Positions 16,510-24,865 of a stretch of DNA of 64,000 bases are shown here, piece by piece. The notes under the pieces are model-generated. The model did not search any database. It saw only the letters and a list, made by a program, of their open reading frames with translations, and was not told the origin of the DNA. Made by a program: the position numbers and the translations under genes. Within the stretch, counting starts at the first letter, position 1, and each line of letters begins with the position of its first letter. Source of the stretch: Alphaproteobacteria bacterium (lineage in GTDB: Bacteria > Pseudomonadota > Alphaproteobacteria > Reyranellales > Reyranellaceae); assembly GCA_017308235.1 (NCBI GenBank), contig JAFKFL010000022.1, forward strand, positions 62,001-126,000, written 5' to 3'.

Positions 16510-17327
16510 TGGCCGAATTCGCCTCCAAGTACGAAACCCTGCTGTTGCGCCGGGAGCGTTCGCGGCTCCACGTCACGCTCAACCGGCCTCAGGTGAAGAA
16601 CGCCCTTAACCCGACCCTGATCGGCGAGTTGCGCACGGTGTTCCAGACCCTGCACGAGCGGCGCGACATCAAGGCGGTGATCCTGCGCGGCGCGGGCGGC
16701 ACCTTTTGCGCGGGCGCCGATCTCAAGAACATGGAGCAGAGTTTTACCGAGGCGCCGCGACCGGGCGAGAAGGATCCGATCGCGTCAAACAATCGCGAAT
16801 ACGGCACCTTCCTCGAGATGGTGAACACCACGCCGCAGGTCGTTGTCGCCGCAGTAGAGGGCTATGCCATCGCCGGCGGCTTCGGGCTTCTCTGCGTGTC
16901 GGATGTGGCGATTTGCACCGAGGACGCGGGCTTTGCCATGAGCGAAACCGCGATCGGCATCGTCCCGGCCCAGATCGCCCCCTTCGTCGCCGCCCGCATC
17001 GGCGTGCCTCAGACCCGGCACCTCGCCCTCACAGCGGCGCGCTTCAGGGGCCCCGAAGCGCATCGACTGGGAATCGCACACCATCTGGTCAAGGACAGCG
17101 CCGCGCTCGACGCCAAGCTGGAAGAAGTGCTGAGACAGATCGACCGCTGCGCACCCTTCGCCAATGCCGCGACCAAAGCGGTCGTGATGAAAGTCGGTAC
17201 AGAACCGCTTTCGGCCGTGCTCGATTTCGCTGCCGACAAATTCGCCGAGGCACGCCGCAGCCCCGAGGCAGCGGAAGGTCTGCGCGCCTTTGCCGAGAAG
17301 CGCCCACCCAAATGGGCCATCGAATGA
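16509..17327 (+). CDS. Enoyl-CoA hydratase/isomerase family protein
   Basis: The 272-residue crotonase-fold protein has the oxyanion-hole segments GTFCAGADLK and VEGYAIAGGFGLLCVSD. Of the two classical hydratase glutamates, the Glu164 equivalent is kept (Glu146 in SETAIGIVP), but the Glu144 position is Gly126. This suggests an unusual hydratase or an isomerase. Position after the dehydrogenases corresponds to AtuE or LiuC, which hydrate the carboxylated intermediate. The start overlaps the preceding stop by one base (TGATG), supporting translational coupling. Confidence 0.9.
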   Translation: MAEFASKYETLLLRRERSRLHVTLNRPQVKNALNPTLIGELRTVFQTLHERRDIKAVILRGAGGTFCAGADLKNMEQSFTEAPRPGEKDPIASNNREYGTFLEMVNTTPQVVVAAVEGYAIAGGFGLLCVSDVAICTEDAGFAMSETAIGIVPAQIAPFVAARIGVPQTRHLALTAARFRGPEAHRLGIAHHLVKDSAALDAKLEEVLRQIDRCAPFANAATKAVVMKVGTEPLSAVLDFAADKFAEARRSPEAAEGLRAFAEKRPPKWAIE

Positions 17328-17344
17328 CAAGGGAGGTTCGGGCC

Positions 17345-17818
17345 ATGCCAGCGACGCCTGCCGCGATACGGGCGACGGATCTGCCGGCGAGCGTCGGAAC
17401 GGACTATCCGGCGCCGTACGACGTGCCGTGTCGCGAACGCCGCCGCCGTAGGTTGGGCGACGTCTTTGCAGTGTCGCAGTTCGGGGTCAATCTCCTGGAA
17501 CTGCCGCCTGGTGCCTGGTCGTCCCAGCGTCATTGGCACGAGCGTGAGGATGAGTTCGTCTATGTTCTCGAGGGCGAGGCTGTATTGGTGACGGATGAAG
17601 GCGAGACGCCTCTCACGGCGGGAATGACAGCCGGCTTCCGCGCCGGCTCCGGCAGCGGTCATCACATCGTCAATCGCTCCAACGGGATTGTGCGTTTGCT
17701 GGAAATCGGCGCGCGCTCTGCCGAGGAGGTCGCGCACTACTCCGACATCGACATGATCTACCGCGAACATCGGACGGGCGGCGGCTACTTCACGAAAAAC
17801 GGGCGACCGTTGAAATGA
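17345..17818 (+). CDS. Cupin domain protein inside the carboxylase operon
   Basis: The 157-residue product is a single cupin. RHWHEREDEFVYVLEGEAVL carries the His-x-His, Glu motif, and GHHIVNRSNG carries the second-motif His, so a metal site is likely intact. It resembles small cupins with auxiliary, isomerase or sensing roles; none can be chosen. GGGAGG 8 bases upstream selects the ATG at 17345. The stop overlaps the biotin carboxylase start by 4 bases (ATGA), so it is translated with the carboxylase. No cupin belongs to the atu or liu sets that I know. Confidence 0.87.
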   Translation: MPATPAAIRATDLPASVGTDYPAPYDVPCRERRRRRLGDVFAVSQFGVNLLELPPGAWSSQRHWHEREDEFVYVLEGEAVLVTDEGETPLTAGMTAGFRAGSGSGHHIVNRSNGIVRLLEIGARSAEEVAHYSDIDMIYREHRTGGGYFTKNGRPLK

Positions 17819-19677
17819 CGTTCAGGAAGATCCTGGTCGCCAATCGCGGTGAGATCGCCTGGCGCGTCATGCGCACGGCCAAAGCCATGGGATACCGTAC
17901 CGTCGCCGTCCATTCCGACGCCGACAAGGATGCGCCGCATGTCGCCTTCGCCGATGAGGCGATGCGGATCGGGCCGCCACCGGTCGGCGAAAGCTATCTC
18001 GACGTCAAACGTATCCTCTATGCCGCCCGCACGTCGGGCGCTGATGCCGTCCACCCTGGCTACGGCTTTCTCTCGGAGAACGACGCTTTCGCGGCAGCCT
18101 GTGAGAAGATGGGCCTCGTCTTCATCGGTCCGCCGCCGGCGGCGATCGCCGCGATGGGCAACAAGGCGGCTGCCAAGCGACGCATGATCGATGCCGGCGT
18201 GCCCTGTGTTCCGGGTTATCAGGGCGCCGACCAGAGCGACGCAGCCCTGGCGAAGGAGGCGCGCAAGGTCGGCCTGCCGGTCATGGTCAAGGCAGCGGCC
18301 GGCGGCGGCGGACGCGGCATGCGGCTGGTCGAGCGCGACGACGATCTGCTCGAAGCCATCCGGACCGCGCGCACAGAAGCCGAGAGCGCCTTCGGTTCGG
18401 GCGAACTGATCCTCGAGAAGGCTGTCGTCAATGCGCGTCACGTCGAGATTCAGGTCTTTGCCGACACACACGGTAACGTCATCCACCTCGGTGAACGTGA
18501 CTGCTCGGTGCAGCGGCGCCACCAGAAGGTGATCGAGGAAGCACCCTCACCGGCCGTCGATGCGGAATTACGCCGCCGCATGGGCGAGGCTGCCGTCGCC
18601 GCCGCCAGGACGATCGGCTACCGCGGCGCCGGCACCGTCGAGTTCCTCCTGGGCAGTGACGGTGCTTTTTATTTCCTGGAAATGAACACACGCCTGCAGG
18701 TCGAGCATCCAGTGACGGAAGCGATCACCGGGCTCGACCTTGTCGAATGGCAGTTGCGCGTTGCGCGCGGCGAGACTCTACCGCTCGCGCAGGATCAGGT
18801 TCGCCTGGACGGGCATGCCATCGAGGTCCGGCTCTATGCCGAGGATCCCTACGCCGGCTTCCTGCCCCAAACCGGCCGCATCGACGTGTGGCGCCCGGCA
18901 GACGGTGCCGGCGTGCGAACCGACCACGGCATGAAAGACGGGCTTGTGATCTCGCCCTTCTACGATCCGATGATTGCCAAAGTGATCGCTCATGGCTCGA
19001 CGCGCGAGGAGGCGCGCACGCGGCTGAGCCAGGCGTTGCGTGACACGATCGTGCTCGGGCCAACCACCAACCGGCATTTCCTGATCCGCCTGCTGGGGCA
19101 TCCGGAATTCGCCGCCGGCAAGGCAACCACCGCCTTCCTCGGCATCCACTCCTTCCCTGCTCCCGATGTGAGCGAGGCTCACTGGACGCTGGCGGCAAGC
19201 CTTCTGTGGCAGCAGTCCGCCGCCCGCTTTCCCGCCCCCTTGCGCGGCTGGCGCAATTCGAATCCAGAGCCAACGCCGATCAAGCTGGCCGTCGGCGACA
19301 GGGAGCGCCTGCTCCACATCCGGCCTGACGATGTCGCGAACACGAACGCGCCCTTCTATATCGACGGCAACGACATCATCGTCGACCTCGACGGGCATAC
19401 CGTGCGCTTCCAGGATCGCACCTACCTGCCGCCGGCTTCGGCTCAGGCGGGCGGCGACGGCAAGTTGCGCGCGCCGATGGACGGGCGGATTGTGTCGATC
19501 AAGGTGGATGCCGGCGAGAAGGTCGTGCGCGGACAGACGCTGATCGTGCTGGAGGCGATGAAAATCCAGCACCAGCTCAAGGCCGCGCTCGACGCGACCG
19601 TCGAGTCGATCGCGGTGAAGGAAGGCCAGCAGGTGAGCAACCGCACGATCCTGGTGACGATGGCGTCCAGCGATTAG
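17815..19677 (+). CDS. Acyl-CoA carboxylase biotin carboxylase (alpha) subunit
   Basis: The 620-residue protein combines, in order, a biotin carboxylase domain (ILVANRGEIAWRVMRTAK at the start; ATP-grasp loop AAAGGGGRGM; EMNTRLQVEHPVTE), a linker domain and a C-terminal biotinyl domain with LEAMKIQH (biotinylated Lys583). The motif is MKI instead of the usual MKM. It carboxylates its own biotin with ATP and bicarbonate for the beta subunit encoded at 12560. It resembles MccA or AtuF. It is translationally coupled to the upstream cupin. Confidence 0.93.
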   Translation: MTFRKILVANRGEIAWRVMRTAKAMGYRTVAVHSDADKDAPHVAFADEAMRIGPPPVGESYLDVKRILYAARTSGADAVHPGYGFLSENDAFAAACEKMGLVFIGPPPAAIAAMGNKAAAKRRMIDAGVPCVPGYQGADQSDAALAKEARKVGLPVMVKAAAGGGGRGMRLVERDDDLLEAIRTARTEAESAFGSGELILEKAVVNARHVEIQVFADTHGNVIHLGERDCSVQRRHQKVIEEAPSPAVDAELRRRMGEAAVAAARTIGYRGAGTVEFLLGSDGAFYFLEMNTRLQVEHPVTEAITGLDLVEWQLRVARGETLPLAQDQVRLDGHAIEVRLYAEDPYAGFLPQTGRIDVWRPADGAGVRTDHGMKDGLVISPFYDPMIAKVIAHGSTREEARTRLSQALRDTIVLGPTTNRHFLIRLLGHPEFAAGKATTAFLGIHSFPAPDVSEAHWTLAASLLWQQSAARFPAPLRGWRNSNPEPTPIKLAVGDRERLLHIRPDDVANTNAPFYIDGNDIIVDLDGHTVRFQDRTYLPPASAQAGGDGKLRAPMDGRIVSIKVDAGEKVVRGQTLIVLEAMKIQHQLKAALDATVESIAVKEGQQVSNRTILVTMASSD

Positions 19678-19690
19678 GAGAACGAGCAAG

Positions 19691-20659
19691 ATGTTGCGTA
19701 GAACAGTGCTTACCTCTTTGGCGGCCAGCGTCGCGACGCCAGCATTCGGTGACGGCTACCCCGACCGACCGATCACCCTCGTCGTACCCTTCTCGGCTGG
19801 CGGACCGACCGACCTTCTGGCACGCGTCATGGGCGAGCGCATGGGCAAGGAGCTGGGTCAGCAGTTCATCATCGACAATACGACGGGCGCCGCAGGTTCC
19901 ATCGGCGTCGGCAAAGTCGTGCGCGCCGCGCCCGACGGCTACACGATCAGCATCGGCCATCTCGGCACCCATGTCGCCAACGGCACGCTCTACAAGAACC
20001 TTTCCTACGACCTCCTCACCGACCTCGTGCCGATCACGCGCCTGCCGTCCAACCCGTTGCTGGTCGTCACGTCCAATGCCGTGCCAACGAAGTCGCTGAA
20101 GGAACTGGTCGATTATTTGAAGGCCAATCCGGACAAGATCTCAGGTGGCACGGCGGGCGTTGGCTCGGGCTCACACCTTGGCGCGCTGGCCTTCTTCGCC
20201 GCTACGGGCGCGAAGTATCAGCTGGTGCCCTATCGCGGCACCGGTCCGGCGGTGCAGGACCTGATCGCCAATCAAATCCAGGTCATGGTGGACCAATCCT
20301 CGAATTCGCTGCCGCACGTGCGCGCCGGCAAGATCCGCGCCTATGCCGTGACGGCCAAAACACGGTCGGCCGCGATGGCCGATATCCCGACGGCGGCCGA
20401 AGCGGGCTACCCGATGGAGGTCGCGATCTGGCACGGGCTGTGGGCGCCCAAAGGCACGCCGCCGGACATCGTCGCCAAACTCAATGCCGCCGCCATTGCC
20501 ACCCTGCAGGACCCGGCGATCAAGGCCCGCATGGAGGATCTCGGCCAGGACCTGCCGACATCCGCCGAGATGGCGCCGGCCGCCTTCGGCGCGTTTCACC
20601 GCGCCGAATTCGCCAAATGGAAGAAGATCCTTGAGGACGCCGACGTGAAGGTCGAGTGA
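19691..20659 (+). CDS. Tripartite tricarboxylate transporter substrate-binding protein (Bug family)
   Basis: The 322-residue protein starts with a short signal peptide (RRTVLTSLAASVATPAFG). A Bug/TctC fold follows: YPDRPITLVVPFSAGGPTD near the start, GAAGSIGVGKVVRAAPDGYT, and GTGPAVQDLIANQIQVM. Bug proteins are periplasmic receptors for carboxylates. It follows the carboxylase by 13 bases, so it may deliver an acid substrate of this pathway, but no TctA/TctB membrane genes lie nearby. Many such receptors are orphans, so the pairing is inference. Confidence 0.9.
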   Translation: MLRRTVLTSLAASVATPAFGDGYPDRPITLVVPFSAGGPTDLLARVMGERMGKELGQQFIIDNTTGAAGSIGVGKVVRAAPDGYTISIGHLGTHVANGTLYKNLSYDLLTDLVPITRLPSNPLLVVTSNAVPTKSLKELVDYLKANPDKISGGTAGVGSGSHLGALAFFAATGAKYQLVPYRGTGPAVQDLIANQIQVMVDQSSNSLPHVRAGKIRAYAVTAKTRSAAMADIPTAAEAGYPMEVAIWHGLWAPKGTPPDIVAKLNAAAIATLQDPAIKARMEDLGQDLPTSAEMAPAAFGAFHRAEFAKWKKILEDADVKVE

Positions 20660-20662
20660 ACT

Positions 20663-22108
20663 TCACTCTGTGTAGCCTGGTGGCATTGGACAAGGCGGCA
20701 ATAGCTTTTCCAGGGCCTTGGCAACGCCAAGGAGCTTCGCCTCGCCCCAGCGCGGGCCGACGAGCTGCAAGCCGATCGGCAGTCCCTCCCCGGTCAGGCC
20801 GCAGGGCAACACGACCGCGGGCTGGCCGGTGAGGTTGGCGAGGAAATTGTACGACGTGCCGGCAAAGAAGTAGGGGTGCGTCCGGCCATCGATTTTCAGG
20901 TCACCTCCCGACTTCTGATGCGCGAAGGCCGCATCGGGCATCACCGGCATCAGCCAAGCATCATGATCGTCGAGGAAAGCCTCGCAGCGACGGATGACCT
21001 GGTCGCGCCGATCGAGAACCGCAAAGAAATCGGCGAGGCCCAGCTTTGCTGTCCGCGCGGCCGAGCGGACGCTGGGGTCGGGCGCGTCCGTCCGGTCGAA
21101 GAAGCGCTCGCGCTCCTCCAGCGGCGCTAGCGCCTGCACCTCGAACTGCAGCAGATCCGACCAGTCGTCCCACGCCTGCTGCCAATCGAGCCCGTCCGGC
21201 TCGGCGCGCTTCACCTTGGCTCTGGCCTTGGTGAGCAGGCGCACCGTCTCCTGCACCACCCTCGCCGTCTCGGTCGACGCGGGAACCAGGGGGTTGCTGT
21301 CGATGACGGCAATGTGCATCCCCTTGGCTGCAAGCTTTGGTGTCGGGCCTAGTGGCACAGGCGCCGCCTCTGCCTCGTTGCCATCAGGTCCGGCAACGAC
21401 GTGCAGCGCAAGCTCGAGGTCGTCGACGGAGCGCGCCAGGGGACCGTAGACGCCCATGTAACGGATGGTCCGAGTCTGGCCGGGCAGGCCCGGTACATGG
21501 CCACGTCCTGGCACACGCCATTCGGTGGGCTTCAACGAAAAGATGCCGTTGTAATGGGCGGGATTGCGAACCGAGCCGCCGATGTCGGAACCCAGCTCGA
21601 GCGGCGACAACCGCGCGGCAACCGCAGCTGCTCCGCCGCCCGTCGAGCCCCCGGCCACGCGTCCAACGTCCCAAGCGTTGTTGGTCGTACCGAAGAGCGG
21701 ACTGTTGGTTTGGAAATCCATGCACAGCTCAGGAACATTGGTCTTGCCGAGGATGACCGCGCCGGCCGCTCGCAGCCGTGCCACCACCGCCGCGTCGCCC
21801 GTAGCGACATTGTCCTTGAGCGGCGGAAAGCTGGCGGTCGTCGCAAGGCCTGCCACATCGAATGCCTCCTTGATGGTGATTGGCACACCGTGCAGTGGGC
21901 CCGGCTTTGCGCCCTTTCGCGCCAGGGCGCGATCGGCAGCCCGTGCCGCCTTCAGGGCGTTTTCCCGGTCGATCACCACCAACGCATTGAGCGCGCCGTT
22001 GAAGCGAGCGATGCGGTCGAGATGCGCCTCGGTCGCCTCTCGCGAAGACAGGCGCCTGTTTCGTATGGCGCGGGCAAGCCGCGTAGCGGTTTCAAAACAC
22101 GGATTCAT
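20663..22108 (-). CDS. Amidase (amidase-signature family)
   Basis: The 481-residue protein has the Ser-cisSer-Lys triad of amidase-signature hydrolases: Lys80 in VPITIKEAFD, Ser155 in GGSTGGGAAA and Ser179 in DIGGSVRNPAHYNG. It hydrolyses an amide to a carboxylic acid and ammonia; substrate unknown. It ends 3 bases from the convergent TTT receptor gene and diverges from the HSDL2-like SDR gene. No membrane segment or signal is evident, so it should be cytoplasmic. Confidence 0.92.
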   Translation of the reverse strand: MNPCFETATRLARAIRNRRLSSREATEAHLDRIARFNGALNALVVIDRENALKAARAADRALARKGAKPGPLHGVPITIKEAFDVAGLATTASFPPLKDNVATGDAAVVARLRAAGAVILGKTNVPELCMDFQTNSPLFGTTNNAWDVGRVAGGSTGGGAAAVAARLSPLELGSDIGGSVRNPAHYNGIFSLKPTEWRVPGRGHVPGLPGQTRTIRYMGVYGPLARSVDDLELALHVVAGPDGNEAEAAPVPLGPTPKLAAKGMHIAVIDSNPLVPASTETARVVQETVRLLTKARAKVKRAEPDGLDWQQAWDDWSDLLQFEVQALAPLEERERFFDRTDAPDPSVRSAARTAKLGLADFFAVLDRRDQVIRRCEAFLDDHDAWLMPVMPDAAFAHQKSGGDLKIDGRTHPYFFAGTSYNFLANLTGQPAVVLPCGLTGEGLPIGLQLVGPRWGEAKLLGVAKALEKLLPPCPMPPGYTE

Positions 22109-22189
22109 GCATGCCTCCCCTGCGACGTGCCGAGACTAGCCGCCTCATCGATGCCCGGCTATAGAGCCCGAGGGAAACTTGGGAATTGC

Positions 22190-23044
22190 ATGAGCCTGGC
22201 TAACAAGACGCTGTTCGTGACGGGTGCAAGCCGCGGTATCGGCCTTGCCATCGCGTTGCGTGCGGCACGCGACGGCGCCAACGTCGCCATCGCCGCCAAG
22301 ACCGTGAAGCCCGATCCGCGGCTGCCCGGAACGATCTTCACCGCCGCAGAGGAAGTCGAACGGGCCGGCGGTAAAGCTCTGCCGCTGCCCTGTGACATCC
22401 GCGACGAGCAGAGTGTCGAGAAAGCCGTGGCCGAGACGGTGGCGAAGTTCGGCGGCATCGACATCGCGGTGAATAACGCCAGTGCCATCAGCCTCACCGG
22501 CACGCTCGCAACACCGATCAAACGCTACGACCTCATGCATCAGATCAATGGCCGCGGCACCTTCCTGGTGTCGCAGAAATGCCTGCCTCATCTAGCGAAG
22601 GCTGCGAATCCGCATGTACTCAACCTCTCGCCGCCGCTCGATTTCGACGTGAAGTGGTTCGCCTCGCATCCTGCTTACACGCTCGCCAAATATTCGATGT
22701 CGATCTACGCCTGGGCCATGGCGGAAGAATTCAAGGACAAGGGCATTGCTTTCAATTGCCTGTGGCCGCGCACGGGGATCGCCACGGCGGCGATCCAGAA
22801 CGTGCTGGGCGGCGAGGAAGGTATGAAGCGCTGTCGCAAGCCCGAGATCATGGGCGATGCGGCCTATGCCATCTTCAATCGCCCGGCCCGGAGCTGCACC
22901 GGCCGCTTCTTCATCGACGACGAGGTGCTGGCCGAGGAAGGCGTCACCGATCTCGACAAATACGCTGTTTCTGCCGGCACGCCCCTGATGCCGGACTTTT
23001 TCGTGCCCGCGCCGGGCGCCCGCACCGTCGTCGGGCGGCCCTGA
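22190..23044 (+). CDS. SDR family oxidoreductase, HSDL2-like
   Basis: The 284-residue SDR has FVTGASRGIGLAIALRA at residues 9-25, VNNASAISLTG, and a canonical catalytic YTLAK. The architecture matches the N-terminal SDR domain of HSDL2-type proteins (AAKTVKPDPRLPGTIF is a hallmark), which lack a known substrate. The ATG at 22190 is chosen because the reading frame upstream overlaps the amidase on the other strand and is not SDR-like. The alpha/beta hydrolase gene follows 2 bases later. Confidence 0.9.
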   Translation: MSLANKTLFVTGASRGIGLAIALRAARDGANVAIAAKTVKPDPRLPGTIFTAAEEVERAGGKALPLPCDIRDEQSVEKAVAETVAKFGGIDIAVNNASAISLTGTLATPIKRYDLMHQINGRGTFLVSQKCLPHLAKAANPHVLNLSPPLDFDVKWFASHPAYTLAKYSMSIYAWAMAEEFKDKGIAFNCLWPRTGIATAAIQNVLGGEEGMKRCRKPEIMGDAAYAIFNRPARSCTGRFFIDDEVLAEEGVTDLDKYAVSAGTPLMPDFFVPAPGARTVVGRP

Positions 23045-23046
23045 GA

Positions 23047-23766
23047 ATGGCGACGTTCATTCTCGTCCACGGAGCCTGCCATGGCGGCTGGTGCTGGGAG
23101 AAGGTCACGCCGATCCTGGAAAGCCACGGCCACATCGCCTGCGCACCCGATCTTCCCGGCCTCGGCAAGGACCAGACGCCGCCCGCCGGCGTCACCCTGG
23201 CCGACAATGTCGAGCGGATCTCGCGGCTCCTCGACAAGATGGAAGAGCCTGTCGTGCTGGTCGGCCATGCGCTGGGCGGCGTCACGGTCAGCCAGGTCGC
23301 CGAAGCGAGGCGCCGCAAGATCAAGGCGCTGGTCTATCTCTGCGGATTGATGCCGCCGTCGGGCAAGGCCAGCCGCGAGATGACCTCGGGCGATCCCGAT
23401 ATGCTGTTTCGCCGCTCGCGCGAAATCAGCCCGGATGGCCTCACCTACAAATTCTCGCGCTCGCAGCTCCCGACGCTCTTTTATGCCGACGTGTCCCCCG
23501 AGGACCGTTACCGCGCCATGGAACGGCTGCGTCCGCAGCCCATCTCGATCTCCAAGACGCCGGTGACGCTCACAGAGGAGCGTTATGGCTCGGTGCCGCG
23601 CTGGTACATCGAGTGCACGCAGGACCTCGCCATCCGCATCGCGCGCCAGCGGGCGATGGTGAAGGACTTGCCGTGCAAGGTGATCACGATGGAGTGCGGC
23701 CACTCGCCGTTCTACAGCCAGCCCGAGGAGTTGGCCGAGCACCTGGAGATGATTGCCAGGTCGTAA
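23047..23766 (+). CDS. Alpha/beta hydrolase-fold protein with Ala in place of the nucleophile Ser
   Basis: The 239-residue protein resembles the salicylate-methylesterase/hydroxynitrile-lyase-like group: TFILVHGACHGGWCW at the N-terminus and a C-terminal His in ECGHSPFYSQPEEL. The nucleophile elbow reads LVGHALGG, with Ala75 (codon GCG at 23269-23271) where Ser is expected, so ordinary ester hydrolysis should be lost. It may be a non-hydrolytic fold member, a lyase or a binding protein. It sits 2 bases after the HSDL2-like SDR gene, presumably in one operon. Confidence 0.85.
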   Translation: MATFILVHGACHGGWCWEKVTPILESHGHIACAPDLPGLGKDQTPPAGVTLADNVERISRLLDKMEEPVVLVGHALGGVTVSQVAEARRRKIKALVYLCGLMPPSGKASREMTSGDPDMLFRRSREISPDGLTYKFSRSQLPTLFYADVSPEDRYRAMERLRPQPISISKTPVTLTEERYGSVPRWYIECTQDLAIRIARQRAMVKDLPCKVITMECGHSPFYSQPEELAEHLEMIARS

Positions 23767-23790
23767 AGCGCAGTGCGTATCGACAAGATC

Positions 23791-23895
23791 ACCTCATCCT
23801 GAGGAGCGCGCAGCGCGTCTCGAAGGATGGGTAGCGGACAAGTCCTTGTTCCCACCCTTCGAGACGGCCGCTTCGCGACCTCCTCAGGGTGAGGT
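23791..23895. repeat. Large palindromic intergenic repeat (rhizobial REP-like element)
   Basis: A left arm at 23791-23831 (begins ACCTCATCCTGAGGAG, ends CGAAGGATGGG) and a right arm at 23851-23895 (begins CCCACCCTTCGAGACG, ends TCAGGGTGAGGT) are inverted copies with few mismatches around a 19-base loop. I recall this CTCATCCTGAGGAG / CGAAGGATGG signature from repeats common in Bradyrhizobium and related genomes. It lies between two convergent genes and could form a strong RNA stem ending both transcripts. Confidence 0.8.
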
Positions 23896-23907
23896 CGTGT
23901 ACGTCGC

Positions 23908-24768
23908 TCAGTCGAAGAACGCGAGCGTGCGGACCTCGATGCTCTGTCGCGGCTTAGGATTGGCGGGCGACGTCGGATCATCGAAGGCCGAGTGCAGCGA
24001 GAAGCGTGCGCGGCCATCCTTCGCCGAGTCGAAGCACTTGATCAGGATCGCCTCGTCCCGCGTCATCGCCGGGAAATAGCACCATCGGTGATCGGCGTTG
24101 TAGACGCCCTGGTAGATCTCGCCGGTGCGGTCAGCATAGACGAGGTCGCAGACCGCGAGATCACGCGGAGCGATCGTCTGTGCATCAACGAAACCCAGCG
24201 GCGTCATCTCGATCGGATCGTGCGCGATGTTGCGCCAGACATTGTACTCGGCGAAGCGCTTGGCAAGCCGCGCTTCCGCTTCATCCGCCGGCAGAAGATC
24301 GCGCACGCGCTGCGGCCCGGATTTCTCGGTGTAGTCGTTATGGACGCTGCGCACCGGCGTGCGCAACCCGCGTTCGACGGCACGGTCCGCCGTCCGCACC
24401 GTATGATCGAACATCACCACTTTCGCGGCGCCCGTCTCGCGCTTTACGAGAGCCTCGACCTCGGCGAAGTAGGTCGATTGCACTTCTTGGTCATCGTAGA
24501 AGTCGTGCACCCTGGTCTCGTGCCGCGTCAGGATGAAAGCCTGCTTGTCGAGCGAAAGGTCGTGCACCAGCGGGCGCAGGTTGTGAACACGAACCGTGAA
24601 GTTGCGATAATTGCCCTCACGGCGCGGCAGTCCCGTGCCCGGCGGGGGATTGTAGGTCATCGGCTTGACGCTGAGATCGGCCAGATAGTTGACCGGCGCC
24701 TCCACCCAGGCCGTCGGCGCCGCGGCGCGCGGAGAATCAGCAAGGCGAAGTTCAGGCATGACGGGCAT
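23908..24768 (-). CDS. CmcJ/NvfI family oxidoreductase (putative Fe/2-oxoglutarate oxygenase)
   Basis: The 286-residue protein matches the CmcJ/NvfI family. Known members include CmcJ (7-alpha-hydroxylation/methoxylation of cephalosporins with CmcI) and NvfI (a fungal Fe(II)/2-oxoglutarate endoperoxidase). A putative facial triad is visible: His143 and Asp145 in SVHNDYTEKSGPQRVRDLLP and His259 in SLHSAFDDP. The conserved TYNPPPGTGLP and RRxGNY region near the N-terminus also fits. Its substrate is unknown. It lies 97 bases downstream of the maleylacetate reductase-like gene on the same strand. A clear paralogue is encoded at 59039-59884. Confidence 0.82.
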   Translation of the reverse strand: MPVMPELRLADSPRAAAPTAWVEAPVNYLADLSVKPMTYNPPPGTGLPRREGNYRNFTVRVHNLRPLVHDLSLDKQAFILTRHETRVHDFYDDQEVQSTYFAEVEALVKRETGAAKVVMFDHTVRTADRAVERGLRTPVRSVHNDYTEKSGPQRVRDLLPADEAEARLAKRFAEYNVWRNIAHDPIEMTPLGFVDAQTIAPRDLAVCDLVYADRTGEIYQGVYNADHRWCYFPAMTRDEAILIKCFDSAKDGRARFSLHSAFDDPTSPANPKPRQSIEVRTLAFFD

Positions 24769-24830
24769 CCGTTGATCGAGAGCAATGCACTCTATCTAGA
24801 TCGCATGCCGACCGACATCACCCAAGGGCC

Positions 24831-24857
24831 GACCTCACGAGAAGAATTCATGAGGTC
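24831..24857 (-). terminator. Weak hairpin downstream of the maleylacetate reductase-like gene
   Basis: GACCTCA (24831-24837) and TGAGGTC (24851-24857) form a 7-bp inverted repeat with a 13-base loop, just past the stop of the upstream minus-strand gene. No U-tract follows, so a transcriptional pause or no function is equally possible. Confidence 0.3.
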
Positions 24858-24865
24858 ATTTATGG

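Noticed and set aside
21401..22189. N-terminal extension of the HSDL2-like SDR
   Set aside because: The extension is antisense to the amidase and not SDR-like; the real start is ATG 22190 directly before the cofactor-binding motif.
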